A DNA stretch of 8,528 nt. It comes from Thiobacillus sp. (GTDB lineage Bacteria; Pseudomonadota; Gammaproteobacteria; Burkholderiales; Thiobacillaceae). Below, one piece after another: positions 1 through 6,371 of this stretch. How positions within the stretch are numbered: the first letter of the stretch is position 1; every line of letters starts with the position of its first letter. The notes beneath the pieces are model-generated. The model ran no database searches. It worked only from the letters and a program-made list of their open reading frames with translations, and was not told the DNA's origin. The DNA lies in contig JADMKH010000248.1 of NCBI GenBank assembly GCA_018780025.1, positions 1 to 8,528 on the forward strand, read 5' to 3'. A program made the position numbers and the translations under genes.

Positions 1-36
1 GATACGCTCGCGGCGCTATTGAAGGCGGTGCAGTGA
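1..36 (+). CDS. 3' end of an upstream gene (partial), possibly a metal ABC transporter substrate-binding protein
   Basis: Frame 1 is open from the first base and ends at TGA 34-36, giving the C-terminal residues DTLAALLKAVQ. The stop shares the GTGA at 33-36 with the GTG start of the permease, a classic translational-coupling overlap, so the two genes are almost certainly co-transcribed. A Leu/Ala-rich helical tail after an acidic/Thr stretch resembles the end of ZnuA/MntA-like solute-binding proteins, which often lie beside ABC-3 permeases. Eleven residues cannot prove this; the ATP-binding subunit is an equally reasonable alternative. Confidence 0.6.
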   Translation, partial: DTLAALLKAVQ

Positions 37-821
37 ACTGGGCCGCGCTCGACTTCACCCTGCTGGGCTGGCCGCTGCTCGCCGGCGTGCTGGTGCTGTC
101 CACGCATGTGCCGTTGGGACGGCGCGTGCTGGCGCGCGGCATCATCTTTCTCGATCTGGCGATCGCGCAGATCGCCGTGCTCGGGGTGGTCGCCGCGCAT
201 GCCTTCGAGCTCGCGCCTGAGGGGTGGCCGACGCAGTTGGCCGCTGCGTCGGCGGCCCTGGCGGGCGCCGCCCTGCTCGCGTGGTGCGAACGTCACTGGC
301 CCGAGATTCAGGAAGCCCTGATCGGATCGACCTTTGTCGTTGCCGCAAGCCTCGCCGTGTTGCTGCTGGCACACGATCCGCATGGCGGTGAGCATCTGTC
401 GGAGCTGCTCACCGGGCAAATTCTCTGGGCCACCTCGACCCACGTCATCCAGATCGGACTGCTGTACGCGGCCCTGCTGATGTTCTGGGCCTGGCACAGC
501 CTGCGCAGTGCACGGAGCGGACTCGGCAATCTGGGGTTCTATCTCGTGTTTGCACTGGCCATTACGGCATCGGTCCAGCTGGTCGGCGTCTACCTGGTTT
601 TTGCCAGTCTGATCCTGCCGGCATTGGCTGTACGCAAGCTGCCACGCAAGCGGGGGCTGCTGACGGCCTGGCTGCTGGGCGCGCTGGCCTATGCGGGCGG
701 GCTGACTGCATCGGCCGTGTTCGACTGGCCTGCCGGACCCGCGATTGTCATCATGCTGGCGACGACAGGACTAATAGCAGGTAACATGCTACGGGTTGCC
801 GCAATGGGGCGACAGCGCTAG
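33..821 (+). CDS. Metal ABC transporter permease, ABC-3 (ZnuB/MntB-like) family, divergent
   Basis: A 262-residue, very hydrophobic protein with about seven or eight membrane segments (roughly residues 9-24, 36-56, 67-84, 98-113, 137-153, 168-200, 208-228, 235-252). The stretch VQLVGVYLVFASLILPALAV (181-200) matches the late ABC-3 signature 'vGv-Lv-a-Li-Pa-a', and residues 30-51 occupy the place of the coupling loop. The family normally imports Zn2+, Mn2+ or Fe2+ across the inner membrane with a periplasmic binding protein and an ATPase. The usual 'GDALSHA' loop is replaced by LDLAIAQI, so the conserved loop His is missing, and a His-containing loop HDPHGGEH lies at 114-121. The start is GTG 33, preceded by GAAGG (21-25) and overlapping the previous stop. 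Substrate is not determinable here; the family call is fairly secure. Confidence 0.8.
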   Translation: MNWAALDFTLLGWPLLAGVLVLSTHVPLGRRVLARGIIFLDLAIAQIAVLGVVAAHAFELAPEGWPTQLAAASAALAGAALLAWCERHWPEIQEALIGSTFVVAASLAVLLLAHDPHGGEHLSELLTGQILWATSTHVIQIGLLYAALLMFWAWHSLRSARSGLGNLGFYLVFALAITASVQLVGVYLVFASLILPALAVRKLPRKRGLLTAWLLGALAYAGGLTASAVFDWPAGPAIVIMLATTGLIAGNMLRVAAMGRQR

Positions 822-858
822 TATCCCTACCGACACACTGATTCAGATCCCCCTATAC

Positions 859-1977
859 GTGGCCCTTCCGTTTTTCAAAAAAGGCAAAGACAAGTTACCC
901 GAGCCCGAGCCCAAAAAAGGCATGGGGTCGACGCGGCCTGTCGAGTCACGCCCGACTGAAACCATGCTGACGATGGATATGGGCGCGGGCGGCATCGTGG
1001 TCGAGGAGACGAGCGGAGCACCGCAGTCGCCCGTGGACGAGGCCGCCATCCTGTATGCCAGCAACCAGATCGAGATGGCCGAGCGCATGCTGAAGGATAT
1101 CGTGGCGGCCGGCGACCGCCGCGGCTGGCACATGTTGTTTGATCTGTATGCGATCCAGAACCGCGAAAAGGAGTTCGAACAACTGGCGCTGGAGTATGCC
1201 GTGCGCTTCGAAACCTCGCCGCCGGTCTGGCAAAAAACCAATGGCAACGGCAGCTCGAGGCCCCAGCAGGAACAGGCCGAGAGCCTCGAGTTGCCCGGCC
1301 TGCTCGACAAGAAGGCGGCCGCTACATTGCGCGACGCGATCGAAGCCACCAGCAAGAAAACCGTGGTCGGCATCAATTTCTCGCGCATTGAAATGGTCGA
1401 CGAATCCGGTGCGGACGAGTGTGCGAAGATCCTCAGCGCCGCACGCAAGGCCAAACGCAAACTTCAAGTGAGCGGGGTCGATCGGCTGATTGCGCTGCTG
1501 CTCGATCTGAACCGCGCCACACACAGCCGTGCAGTCCACTGGTTGCTTTTGCTGGAGTTGTATCAGACCCTCGGACAGCAGGAAGCTTTCGAGGATCTGG
1601 CCGTGGATTACGCGGTGCGTTTTGAAGTTTCGCCGCCTTCCTGGAGCGAGGTTCAGGCGGCCGTCGTGGTCCCCGCAGCGCCCGCCGAACCCGGCGACAA
1701 CGCCTTGCCCCTGAGTGGTGAAATCACCCCCGGCAATGACGGCATGCTGCAGCAACTCAGCAGCTACGCCGCCACGCACGAAGACATACTGGTGGATTTT
1801 TCGCGCGTCACACGGGTCGACTATGGCAGCGTGAGCCAGCTGATCAGCGTGCTCATGCAATGCCTCGGCAGCGGCAAATCCATCACCCTGCGCGGCCACA
1901 ATGCGCTCATCCACGAACTTTTCCGCGTCATGGGGATCGACCAACTGGCTCAGCTGGTTCCGCGTCACCCGGGTTAA
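859..1977 (+). CDS. Double STAS-domain protein with duplicated helical module
   Basis: A soluble protein of 372 residues with no signal peptide. Order: a Lys/Pro-rich N-terminus (1-30), a helical TPR-like unit (about 58-124), STAS domain 1 (about 141-215, with INFSRIEMVDESGADEC), a second helical unit (about 216-262), and STAS domain 2 (about 281-372, with VDFSRVTRVDYGSVSQLI). Both helical units end in near-identical sequence (YAVRFETSPPVW and YAVRFEVSPPSW), so the module was duplicated. STAS domains commonly act in anti-anti-sigma or regulatory partner binding, but the partner here is unknown. At the usual phospho-Ser position domain 1 has Glu (D-E-S-G) and domain 2 has Tyr (D-Y-G-S). GTG 859 is preferred over the longer TTG at 796, which would overlap the permease end; neither has a good ribosome site, and ATG 922 is a further option. 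It sits 81 bp before hslV on the same strand. Confidence 0.8.
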   Translation: MALPFFKKGKDKLPEPEPKKGMGSTRPVESRPTETMLTMDMGAGGIVVEETSGAPQSPVDEAAILYASNQIEMAERMLKDIVAAGDRRGWHMLFDLYAIQNREKEFEQLALEYAVRFETSPPVWQKTNGNGSSRPQQEQAESLELPGLLDKKAAATLRDAIEATSKKTVVGINFSRIEMVDESGADECAKILSAARKAKRKLQVSGVDRLIALLLDLNRATHSRAVHWLLLLELYQTLGQQEAFEDLAVDYAVRFEVSPPSWSEVQAAVVVPAAPAEPGDNALPLSGEITPGNDGMLQQLSSYAATHEDILVDFSRVTRVDYGSVSQLISVLMQCLGSGKSITLRGHNALIHELFRVMGIDQLAQLVPRHPG

Positions 1978-1982
1978 GTTGC

Positions 1983-2003
1983 AAGGGGTGCGGCTTGCCC
2001 CTT
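1983..2003 (+). terminator. Weak stem-loop between the STAS gene and hslV
   Basis: AAGGGG (1983-1988) pairs with CCCCTT (1998-2003) around a 9-base loop, six bases after the STAS gene stop. Only a short pyrimidine run (TTTCACTC) follows and there is no real U tract, so at most it is a weak or Rho-aided terminator, or an mRNA 3'-end stabiliser. No convincing heat-shock promoter (CTTGAAA / CCCCAT type) could be read in 1978-2058, so hslV may be read through from upstream. Confidence 0.3.
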
Positions 2004-2058
2004 TCACTCCCGTTCGCTTACGGTCTTCCGCACAGGGCGTCACTTACTGAATCGCATC

Positions 2059-2604
2059 ATGGAACAATATCGCGGCACCACTATTTTGTCTGTCCGGCGC
2101 GGCGCCGATGTGGCCCTCGGCGGCGACGGCCAGGTCACGCTGGGCAACATCGTCATCAAGTCCACCGCGCGCAAGGTTCGCCGACTGTATCAGGACAAAG
2201 TACTCGCCGGGTTTGCCGGCGGCACGGCTGACGCCTTTACCCTGTTCGAGCGTTTCGAGGCCAAGCTCGAAAAGCACTCCGGCCACCTGATGCGCAGCGC
2301 GGTCGAACTCGCCAAGGACTGGCGCACCGACCGCATGCTGCGCCGGCTCGAAGCGATGCTGGTGGTGGCCGATCGCGAGCATTCGCTGGTCATTACCGGC
2401 AACGGCGACGTGCTGGAACCCGAACTGGGCATTGCCGCCATCGGTTCGGGCGGCGCCTATGCGCAATCCGCTGCGCGGGCACTGTTTGAAAACACCGCAC
2501 TCAGCCCCCTTGAAATCGTCAAGAAGAGCCTCACCATTGCAGGGGATATCTGTATTTATTCGAACCAGAATCACGTGATTGAAGAGCTAGGAATCAGAAG
2601 CTAG
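2059..2604 (+). CDS. hslV: ATP-dependent protease subunit HslV (ClpQ)
   Basis: Proteolytic subunit of the HslVU two-component protease, a cytoplasmic dodecamer related to proteasome beta subunits. It degrades misfolded and some regulatory proteins once HslU unfolds them. At 181 residues it is typical of the family. A six-residue propeptide (MEQYRG) precedes TTILSVRR, so Thr7 becomes the N-terminal nucleophile after processing. Asp23 and Lys39 (mature D17 and K33) complete the active-site set. Family blocks GGDGQVTLGN, FAGGTADAFTLFERFE, ELAKDWRTDR, TGNGDV, AIGSGGAYAQ and AGDICIYSN are intact. ATG 2059 gives the expected N-terminus although no clear Shine-Dalgarno precedes it. hslU follows after 91 bp. 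The last codons lie inside a degenerate 7-bp repeat array. Identification is essentially certain. Confidence 0.98.
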   Translation: MEQYRGTTILSVRRGADVALGGDGQVTLGNIVIKSTARKVRRLYQDKVLAGFAGGTADAFTLFERFEAKLEKHSGHLMRSAVELAKDWRTDRMLRRLEAMLVVADREHSLVITGNGDVLEPELGIAAIGSGGAYAQSAARALFENTALSPLEIVKKSLTIAGDICIYSNQNHVIEELGIRS

Positions 2605-2614
2605 AGACCAGGAG
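2584..2614 (+). repeat. Degenerate heptad repeats overlapping the 3' end of hslV
   Basis: Read in steps of seven from 2584 the units are GAGCTAG, GAATCAG, AAGCTAG and AGACCAG, followed by GAG, a loose GAGCTAG-type consensus. The first three units encode the last six residues of HslV and its TAG stop. The same consensus appears on the opposite strand in front of hslU (2668-2695). The units are degenerate, so the repeat is read by eye from spacing and the recurring xxAG ends. Confidence 0.5.
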
Positions 2615-2640
2615 AGGCGCGGCCGGCGGCCGCACCTCTC
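2612..2640 (+). promoter_or_regulatory. GC-rich hairpin in the hslV-hslU gap
   Basis: Arms 2612-2624 (GAGAGGCGCGGCC) and 2628-2640 (GGCCGCACCTCTC) form a 13-bp stem with one C/A mismatch around a GGC loop. No U run follows (TGTGAAAACC), so it does not look like an intrinsic terminator. More likely roles are an mRNA processing or stability element that sets the HslV:HslU ratio, or part of a mobile repeat together with the flanking heptads. Confidence 0.6.
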
Positions 2641-2667
2641 TGTGAAAACCGCGAAGCGACGACATCC

Positions 2668-2695
2668 CCTAACTCCTAACCCCTAGTCCCTGGCA
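2668..2695 (-). repeat. Four 7-bp tandem repeats abutting the hslU start
   Basis: On the + strand the units are CCTAACT, CCTAACC, CCTAGTC and CCTGGCA, in perfect 7-bp register and ending directly at the hslU ATG (2696). Read on the - strand they give the same TAG-rich heptad consensus as the array at the end of hslV. The array occupies the place where a Shine-Dalgarno sequence should be and is pyrimidine-rich, so hslU has no visible ribosome-binding site. Confidence 0.65.
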
Positions 2696-4018
2696 ATGAC
2701 CCCCAAAGAAATCGTCCACGAACTCGACAAGCATATCGTCGGCCAGGCGCCGGCCAAGCGCGCGGTCGCAGTCGCGCTGCGCAACCGCTGGCGGCGCCAG
2801 CAGGTCGAAGAACCCTTGCGCCAGGAGATCACGCCGAAGAACATCCTGATGATCGGCCCCACCGGCGTCGGCAAGACCGAAATCGCGCGCCGACTGGCGC
2901 GGCTCGCCAACGCGCCCTTCATCAAGATCGAGGCGACCAAGTTCACCGAGGTCGGCTATGTCGGCCGCGACGTCGACACCATCATCCGCGACCTGATGGA
3001 AACCGCGGTCAAGCAGATGCGCGAGCAGGCCACGGGCAAAGTGCGGTTTCGTGCCGAAGAAGCCGCCGAAGAACGCATACTCGACGTGCTGCTGCCGCCC
3101 GCCCGCAATGTGGGCTTCGGCGAGGCCGAGCCCCCCCGCGAGGACGGCGCGGCGCGTCAGCGCTTCCGCAAGATGCTGCGCGAAGGGTCGCTCGACGACA
3201 AGGAAATCGACATCGAACTGGCTGCGGTGAGCCCGAGCATGGAAATCTTCACCCCGCCCGGCATGGAAGATCTCTCGCAGCAATTGCAGGGGATGTTCCA
3301 GAACCTCGGACAAAGCCGCAAGCAGGTCCGCAAGCTGAAAGTACGCGAAGCCTTCAAGCTGTTGACCGAAGAAGAAGCCGGACGCCTGATCAACGAAGAA
3401 GACACCAAGCAACAGGCGCTCGAAGCCGTCGAGCAGAACGGCATCGTCTTCCTCGACGAAATCGACAAGATCGCCACCCGCAGCGAGACGCACGGCAGCG
3501 ACGTATCGCGCCAGGGCGTCCAGCGCGACCTGCTGCCCTTGATCGAAGGCACCACCGTTTCAACCAAGTACGGCATGGTGAAGACCGACCATATCCTGTT
3601 TATCGCAAGTGGCGCGTTTCACCTGTCGAAACCGTCCGATCTCATTCCCGAACTGCAGGGACGGTTGCCAATTCGCGTGGAATTGAATGCGCTGTCTGTC
3701 GACGATTTCGAGCAGATCCTGACTGCAACCGACGCCTGCCTGACGCGTCAGTATGAAGCGCTGCTGGCGACCGAAGGGGTGACATTAAAGTTCACGGACA
3801 ATGGCATCCGCCGCATCGCCGAGATCGCTTTCGAAGTCAACGAGCGCACCGAAAACATCGGTGCGCGCCGTCTGCATACGGTGATGGAAAAGCTGCTGGA
3901 AGATATTTCGTTCGATGCCGGCACCGTCACCGGCGAACATGTGATCGATGCCGATGCAGTGACCACCCGCCTCGCTGCACTCGCCGCACGCGAGGATCTG
4001 GCACGCTATGTCCTGTAA
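2696..4018 (+). CDS. hslU: HslVU protease ATPase subunit HslU (ClpY)
   Basis: AAA+ unfoldase that recognises substrates, unfolds them with ATP and threads them into HslV. Its 440 residues are close to the 443 of E. coli HslU. Visible parts: Walker A GPTGVGKT (54-61), pore loop GYVG (87-90), the inserted I-domain (about 110-240), Walker B VFLDEID (251-257), sensor/arginine-finger region ELQGRLPIR with Arg323, sensor 2 GARRLHTVMEKL (389-400), and the C-terminal tail EDLARYVL that docks into HslV pockets. ATG 2696 gives the conserved MTPKEIVHELDKHIVGQ start. The ribosome site is replaced by heptad repeats, so translation may depend on coupling or RNA structure. It acts with the preceding hslV. 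Identification is essentially certain. Confidence 0.98.
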   Translation: MTPKEIVHELDKHIVGQAPAKRAVAVALRNRWRRQQVEEPLRQEITPKNILMIGPTGVGKTEIARRLARLANAPFIKIEATKFTEVGYVGRDVDTIIRDLMETAVKQMREQATGKVRFRAEEAAEERILDVLLPPARNVGFGEAEPPREDGAARQRFRKMLREGSLDDKEIDIELAAVSPSMEIFTPPGMEDLSQQLQGMFQNLGQSRKQVRKLKVREAFKLLTEEEAGRLINEEDTKQQALEAVEQNGIVFLDEIDKIATRSETHGSDVSRQGVQRDLLPLIEGTTVSTKYGMVKTDHILFIASGAFHLSKPSDLIPELQGRLPIRVELNALSVDDFEQILTATDACLTRQYEALLATEGVTLKFTDNGIRRIAEIAFEVNERTENIGARRLHTVMEKLLEDISFDAGTVTGEHVIDADAVTTRLAALAAREDLARYVL

Positions 4019-4060
4019 CGCCCTGGTTTCTTATCTCACCCCTGACTGCCATTGCCCACC

Positions 4061-4594
4061 ATGAAACCTCCAAGCAACCAACCCATCAGCGCAAGCAACA
4101 AACTGCTCTCGACCGTTCTATTCGGCAGCCGCTGGTTGCAAGTGCCGCTTTACCTCGGTCTGATCGCAGCCCAGCTGGTCTATGTGGTCCACTTCATGGT
4201 GGAACTGGAACACCTGGTCGCGGGCACGTTCACGCTGACCGAAGAAAAAATCATGCTCATCGTGCTGGGCCTGATTGACGTGGTGATGATCTCCAACCTG
4301 CTGATCATGGTTATTGTCGGCGGCTACGAGACCTTCGTCTCGCGACTGAATCTCGAAGGCCATCCGGACGAGCCCGAATGGCTGTCGCACGTCAACGCCA
4401 ATGTGCTGAAGGTGAAACTCGCCACGGCCATCATCGGCATCTCGTCGATCCATTTGCTGAAATCATTCATCAATGCACCCAACCTGTCGACTGACGTGTT
4501 GCTATGGCAGACCGTCATCCACATGGCCTTCATCGCGTCGGCCGTTTCGATCGCGTATATCGACAAGATCATGCCGCATCCGGCCAAGCATTGA
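4061..4594 (+). CDS. yqhA: YqhA-family (TIGR00645) inner-membrane protein
   Basis: A 177-residue integral membrane protein with four predicted membrane segments (about 27-49, 64-88, 118-136, 147-168). Characteristic stretches are FGSRWLQVPLYLGL near the N-terminus, the charged EEKIM before helix 2, GGYETFVSRL (87-96) and the loop HPDEPEWLSHVNANVLKVKLA. These match the UPF0114/YqhA family, whose biochemical function is not established. ATG 4061 is chosen over TTG 4052, which would add only three residues. It lies 42 bp after hslU in the same direction and could be read through from it. Its TGA (4592-4594) is one base from the stop of convergent bufC, so there is no room for a separate terminator. 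Family assignment is good; function unknown. Confidence 0.85.
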   Translation: MKPPSNQPISASNKLLSTVLFGSRWLQVPLYLGLIAAQLVYVVHFMVELEHLVAGTFTLTEEKIMLIVLGLIDVVMISNLLIMVIVGGYETFVSRLNLEGHPDEPEWLSHVNANVLKVKLATAIIGISSIHLLKSFINAPNLSTDVLLWQTVIHMAFIASAVSIAYIDKIMPHPAKH

Positions 4595-4595
4595 T

Positions 4596-5387
4596 TCACC
4601 GGGCTGGCCTGCCCGTCAGCCCACTGATCATTTCATCCTGCAGCCAGATTCGCAGGCTCTCGGCGGCCACTCTGGCTGCTTCCTGGTCGGAAAACCGCTC
4701 GGCCAGGCCGGCGCATACCTGGGCAAACGATGCGCCGTCCTGCAGCTGCCGCAGGGCCGCATGCTCGGCAGCCTGAAGGATGCGGAAGTGCGGCTGCCAG
4801 CCTTTGCGCCAGATCAGCAGCCAGGCTGGCTGGGGCAAGGGCTCGGCGGCTGGTGGAATGTGCGCCTGATCGAGTGCGTGCCAGATATCCACGCTGTTGA
4901 AACGCAGGGGTGTGACGAACAGTGTCGGAACAAACCCGAATCCCACGCTTGCCCACTCCTCGACGCTCAGTCGGGCCAGATCCGGGGCTGCCACCGGCGT
5001 GGCATCCGGTCCATCAAACGCCTGGCGCAACTGCCAGTCGATCAGCGCCAGTTCGGCGATATCGGGATCGTCCGGAAACCGGTTTCCCAACCATTGCGGA
5101 AATTCCGCGCCGTGCCAGCGCAGGGTGCGATGCCGGGGCGGGTGGCTTTCAATGTATGCCAGCGCAGATGCCTCGAAGGCTTCGCCGCCCAGGTACGCCC
5201 AGGTTTTTTCGTACGCGTCCTGCAGGTTTTCCAGCAGCCGGACACGATAGGCGTTGTGATAGACCTGCAGGCGGTGATCGACGCTGATACGCCCATCATC
5301 AATCACTTCCTGCGCGATCGCGCCAGCCTGGCTGAGCAGGTGATCATGAAAAGCAGTTTGCAGCCCCGATAATTCAAGCGCTTTCAT
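4596..5387 (-). CDS. bufC: BufC/HvfC-type MNIO partner protein (DUF2063)
   Basis: A 263-residue soluble protein. The N-terminal part (about 9-100) is the DUF2063 putative DNA-binding-like domain, recognisable from VYHNAYRVRLLENLQDAYEKT, the AYIESHPPRHRTLRWHG stretch and FPQWL. The C-terminal part (about 110-260) is the less conserved partner domain, with LALIDWQLRQAFDG and a repeated RFNSVDIW/LLIWRKG core. In bufferin and methanobactin-like systems this protein binds the DUF692 oxidase and helps deliver the precursor peptide. Its ATG overlaps the bufB stop (ATGA, 5384-5387), and GGAGG at 5392-5396 lies four bases before the start, so translation is probably coupled to bufB. It is the last gene of the operon; no bufD (DoxX) follows. 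Confidence 0.9.
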   Translation of the reverse strand: MKALELSGLQTAFHDHLLSQAGAIAQEVIDDGRISVDHRLQVYHNAYRVRLLENLQDAYEKTWAYLGGEAFEASALAYIESHPPRHRTLRWHGAEFPQWLGNRFPDDPDIAELALIDWQLRQAFDGPDATPVAAPDLARLSVEEWASVGFGFVPTLFVTPLRFNSVDIWHALDQAHIPPAAEPLPQPAWLLIWRKGWQPHFRILQAAEHAALRQLQDGASFAQVCAGLAERFSDQEAARVAAESLRIWLQDEMISGLTGRPAR

Positions 5388-6244
5388 GCCGCCTCCGTCC
5401 AGGTTTCCGGCGTCTCGGCGGCGATCGCACGTGCACGATTCAACTCCGCAATCAATTCAGGCAGCTCGGGGATGCGGTCATCGCGTTCGATCATGGTCGC
5501 CACGCTGCCAAAACGCGCACAGGTGTGGCGGTAAAGTGCCCAAACCGGCTCGGCCACCGGGTGGTCATGCGTATCCACAATGTAATCGCCATGATCGCTG
5601 TGCCCGGCAAGATGGATCTGCTGTACCCGTTCCACCGGCAGATGGTCGAGGAATTCGATGGGGTCGAAGCCATGATTGATGCCGCTGACATGGATATTGT
5701 TGACGTCTAGCAGTAGCAGACAATCGGCCTGCTCGGCCACCTGACGCAGGAATTCCCATTCGCGCATTTCAGAGCTTCGATAGTCGAGATAACTCGACAC
5801 GTTTTCCAGCAGGATACGCCGGCCGAGCATGTCTTGTACTTGATCAACGTGCCTCACCACCAGCCGTAGCGCCTCCTCGCTGTAAGGCAAAGGCAGCAGG
5901 TCATGTGAATTGCGGCCTTGTACCCCGGTCCAGCATAGATGGTCTGAAATCCACAAAGGCTGCACATGGTTTGCCAGCGCCTTGAGATCGGCAAGATAGT
6001 GTGCGTCCAGACCATCGGTCGAGCCGATCGACAAAGATACGCCGTGCATGGTTACCGGATAACGCGCCAGGATGGCATCAAGCATGGCCAGCGGCTTGCC
6101 GCCGGGGACCATATAATTTTCGGAAATGATTTCCAGCCAGTCGACCGCTTGCGGTTCCTTCAGAAAATCCGGGTAATGCACGGGCCGCAAGCCGAGTCCA
6201 AAACCGGGCGATTTTTTTCTGATGGCGGGAGAAGAAATGTTCAT
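5384..6244 (-). CDS. bufB: DUF692 multinuclear non-heme iron oxidase, bufferin-modifying (BufB)
   Basis: A 286-residue TIM-barrel enzyme of the MNIO family, which uses an iron cluster and oxygen to convert Cys residues of a precursor peptide into heterocycles (thiooxazoles in studied bufferins, oxazolone/thioamide in methanobactin). Family motifs in order: GLGLRPVHY (16-24), LEIISENYM (37-45), MHGVSLSIGS (66-75), SDHLCW (100-105), HDLLPLPYSEEAL (114-126), LLENVSSYL (145-153), LLLDVNNIHVS (177-187), IHLAGHSDHGDYIVDTHDHPV (from 210) and IERDDRIPEL (252-261). Candidate iron ligands are His68, His102, Glu147, Asp180, His211, Asp224, His226 and Glu253, assigned by eye. ATG 6244 starts right before the conserved region. 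An upstream ATG at 6313 would add 23 unconserved residues and lie in a hairpin loop. The Shine-Dalgarno is poor. Substrate is inferred to be BufA next door. Confidence 0.93.
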   Translation of the reverse strand: MNISSPAIRKKSPGFGLGLRPVHYPDFLKEPQAVDWLEIISENYMVPGGKPLAMLDAILARYPVTMHGVSLSIGSTDGLDAHYLADLKALANHVQPLWISDHLCWTGVQGRNSHDLLPLPYSEEALRLVVRHVDQVQDMLGRRILLENVSSYLDYRSSEMREWEFLRQVAEQADCLLLLDVNNIHVSGINHGFDPIEFLDHLPVERVQQIHLAGHSDHGDYIVDTHDHPVAEPVWALYRHTCARFGSVATMIERDDRIPELPELIAELNRARAIAAETPETWTEAA

Positions 6245-6291
6245 GGCTGGTTGAGCAGTCCGAATGCGATCGACGGATGGGCACGCATGGC

Positions 6292-6332
6292 TTTTTACCC
6301 CGAGTGCCTTCAATCGACACTCGGGGTAAAAA
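6292..6332 (-). promoter_or_regulatory. Perfect 15-bp inverted repeat in the bufB leader
   Basis: TTTTTACCCCGAGTG (6292-6306) and CACTCGGGGTAAAAA (6318-6332) are perfect reverse complements around an 11-base loop. The T run precedes and the A run follows the stem on either strand, so it is not a standard intrinsic terminator in either direction. It could protect the 5' end of a bufBC message or be a regulator-binding dyad. Two bases of its first transcribed arm are shared with the preceding hairpin. Confidence 0.75.
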
Positions 6333-6353
6333 TCCAGGCACTAGGCCTGGATT
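6328..6353 (-). terminator. Intrinsic-terminator-like hairpin between bufA and bufB
   Basis: In the - strand transcript, AATCCAGGC (6353-6345) pairs with GCCTGGATT (6339-6331) around a five-base loop, and the 3' side runs into five U residues (6332-6328). It starts 18 bases after the bufA stop, so it would end most bufA transcripts and let fewer continue into bufBC. The GCCTGGATTCCCG core also resembles repeats scattered in many proteobacterial genomes, so a repeat origin is possible. Confidence 0.6.
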
Positions 6354-6363
6354 CCCGTGCCTG
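6335..6363 (-). promoter_or_regulatory. Alternative pairing competing with the bufA-bufB terminator
   Basis: CAGGCAC (6363-6357 on the - strand) is complementary to GTGCCTG (6341-6335), giving a 7-bp stem. It uses bases 6339-6335, which the terminator stem also needs, so both cannot form together. This is the geometry of an antiterminator/terminator pair. No ligand-binding aptamer was recognised around it. Confidence 0.4.
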
Positions 6364-6371
6364 ATTGATGT

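Noticed and set aside
946..2043. 365-codon open frame on the - strand opposite the STAS gene
   Set aside because: Its His/Gln/Asp/Gly-rich composition with no motif is typical of a shadow frame; the + strand has two recognisable STAS domains.
2669..3493. 274-codon open frame on the - strand inside hslU
   Set aside because: It lies wholly opposite the well-conserved HslU coding sequence and has no family features.
4600..4624. GGGCTG...CAGCCC hairpin as a terminator for yqhA
   Set aside because: The stem is short, the loop long, and no U run follows on either strand; it lies within bufC coding sequence.
4473..5372. 299-codon + strand frame opposite bufC
   Set aside because: It overlaps yqhA and runs antisense to the recognisable DUF2063 protein; composition is random-like.
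6245..6313. Longer BufB starting at the ATG at 6313
   Set aside because: The 23 added residues show no family similarity and the start would lie in the loop of the 15-bp inverted repeat.
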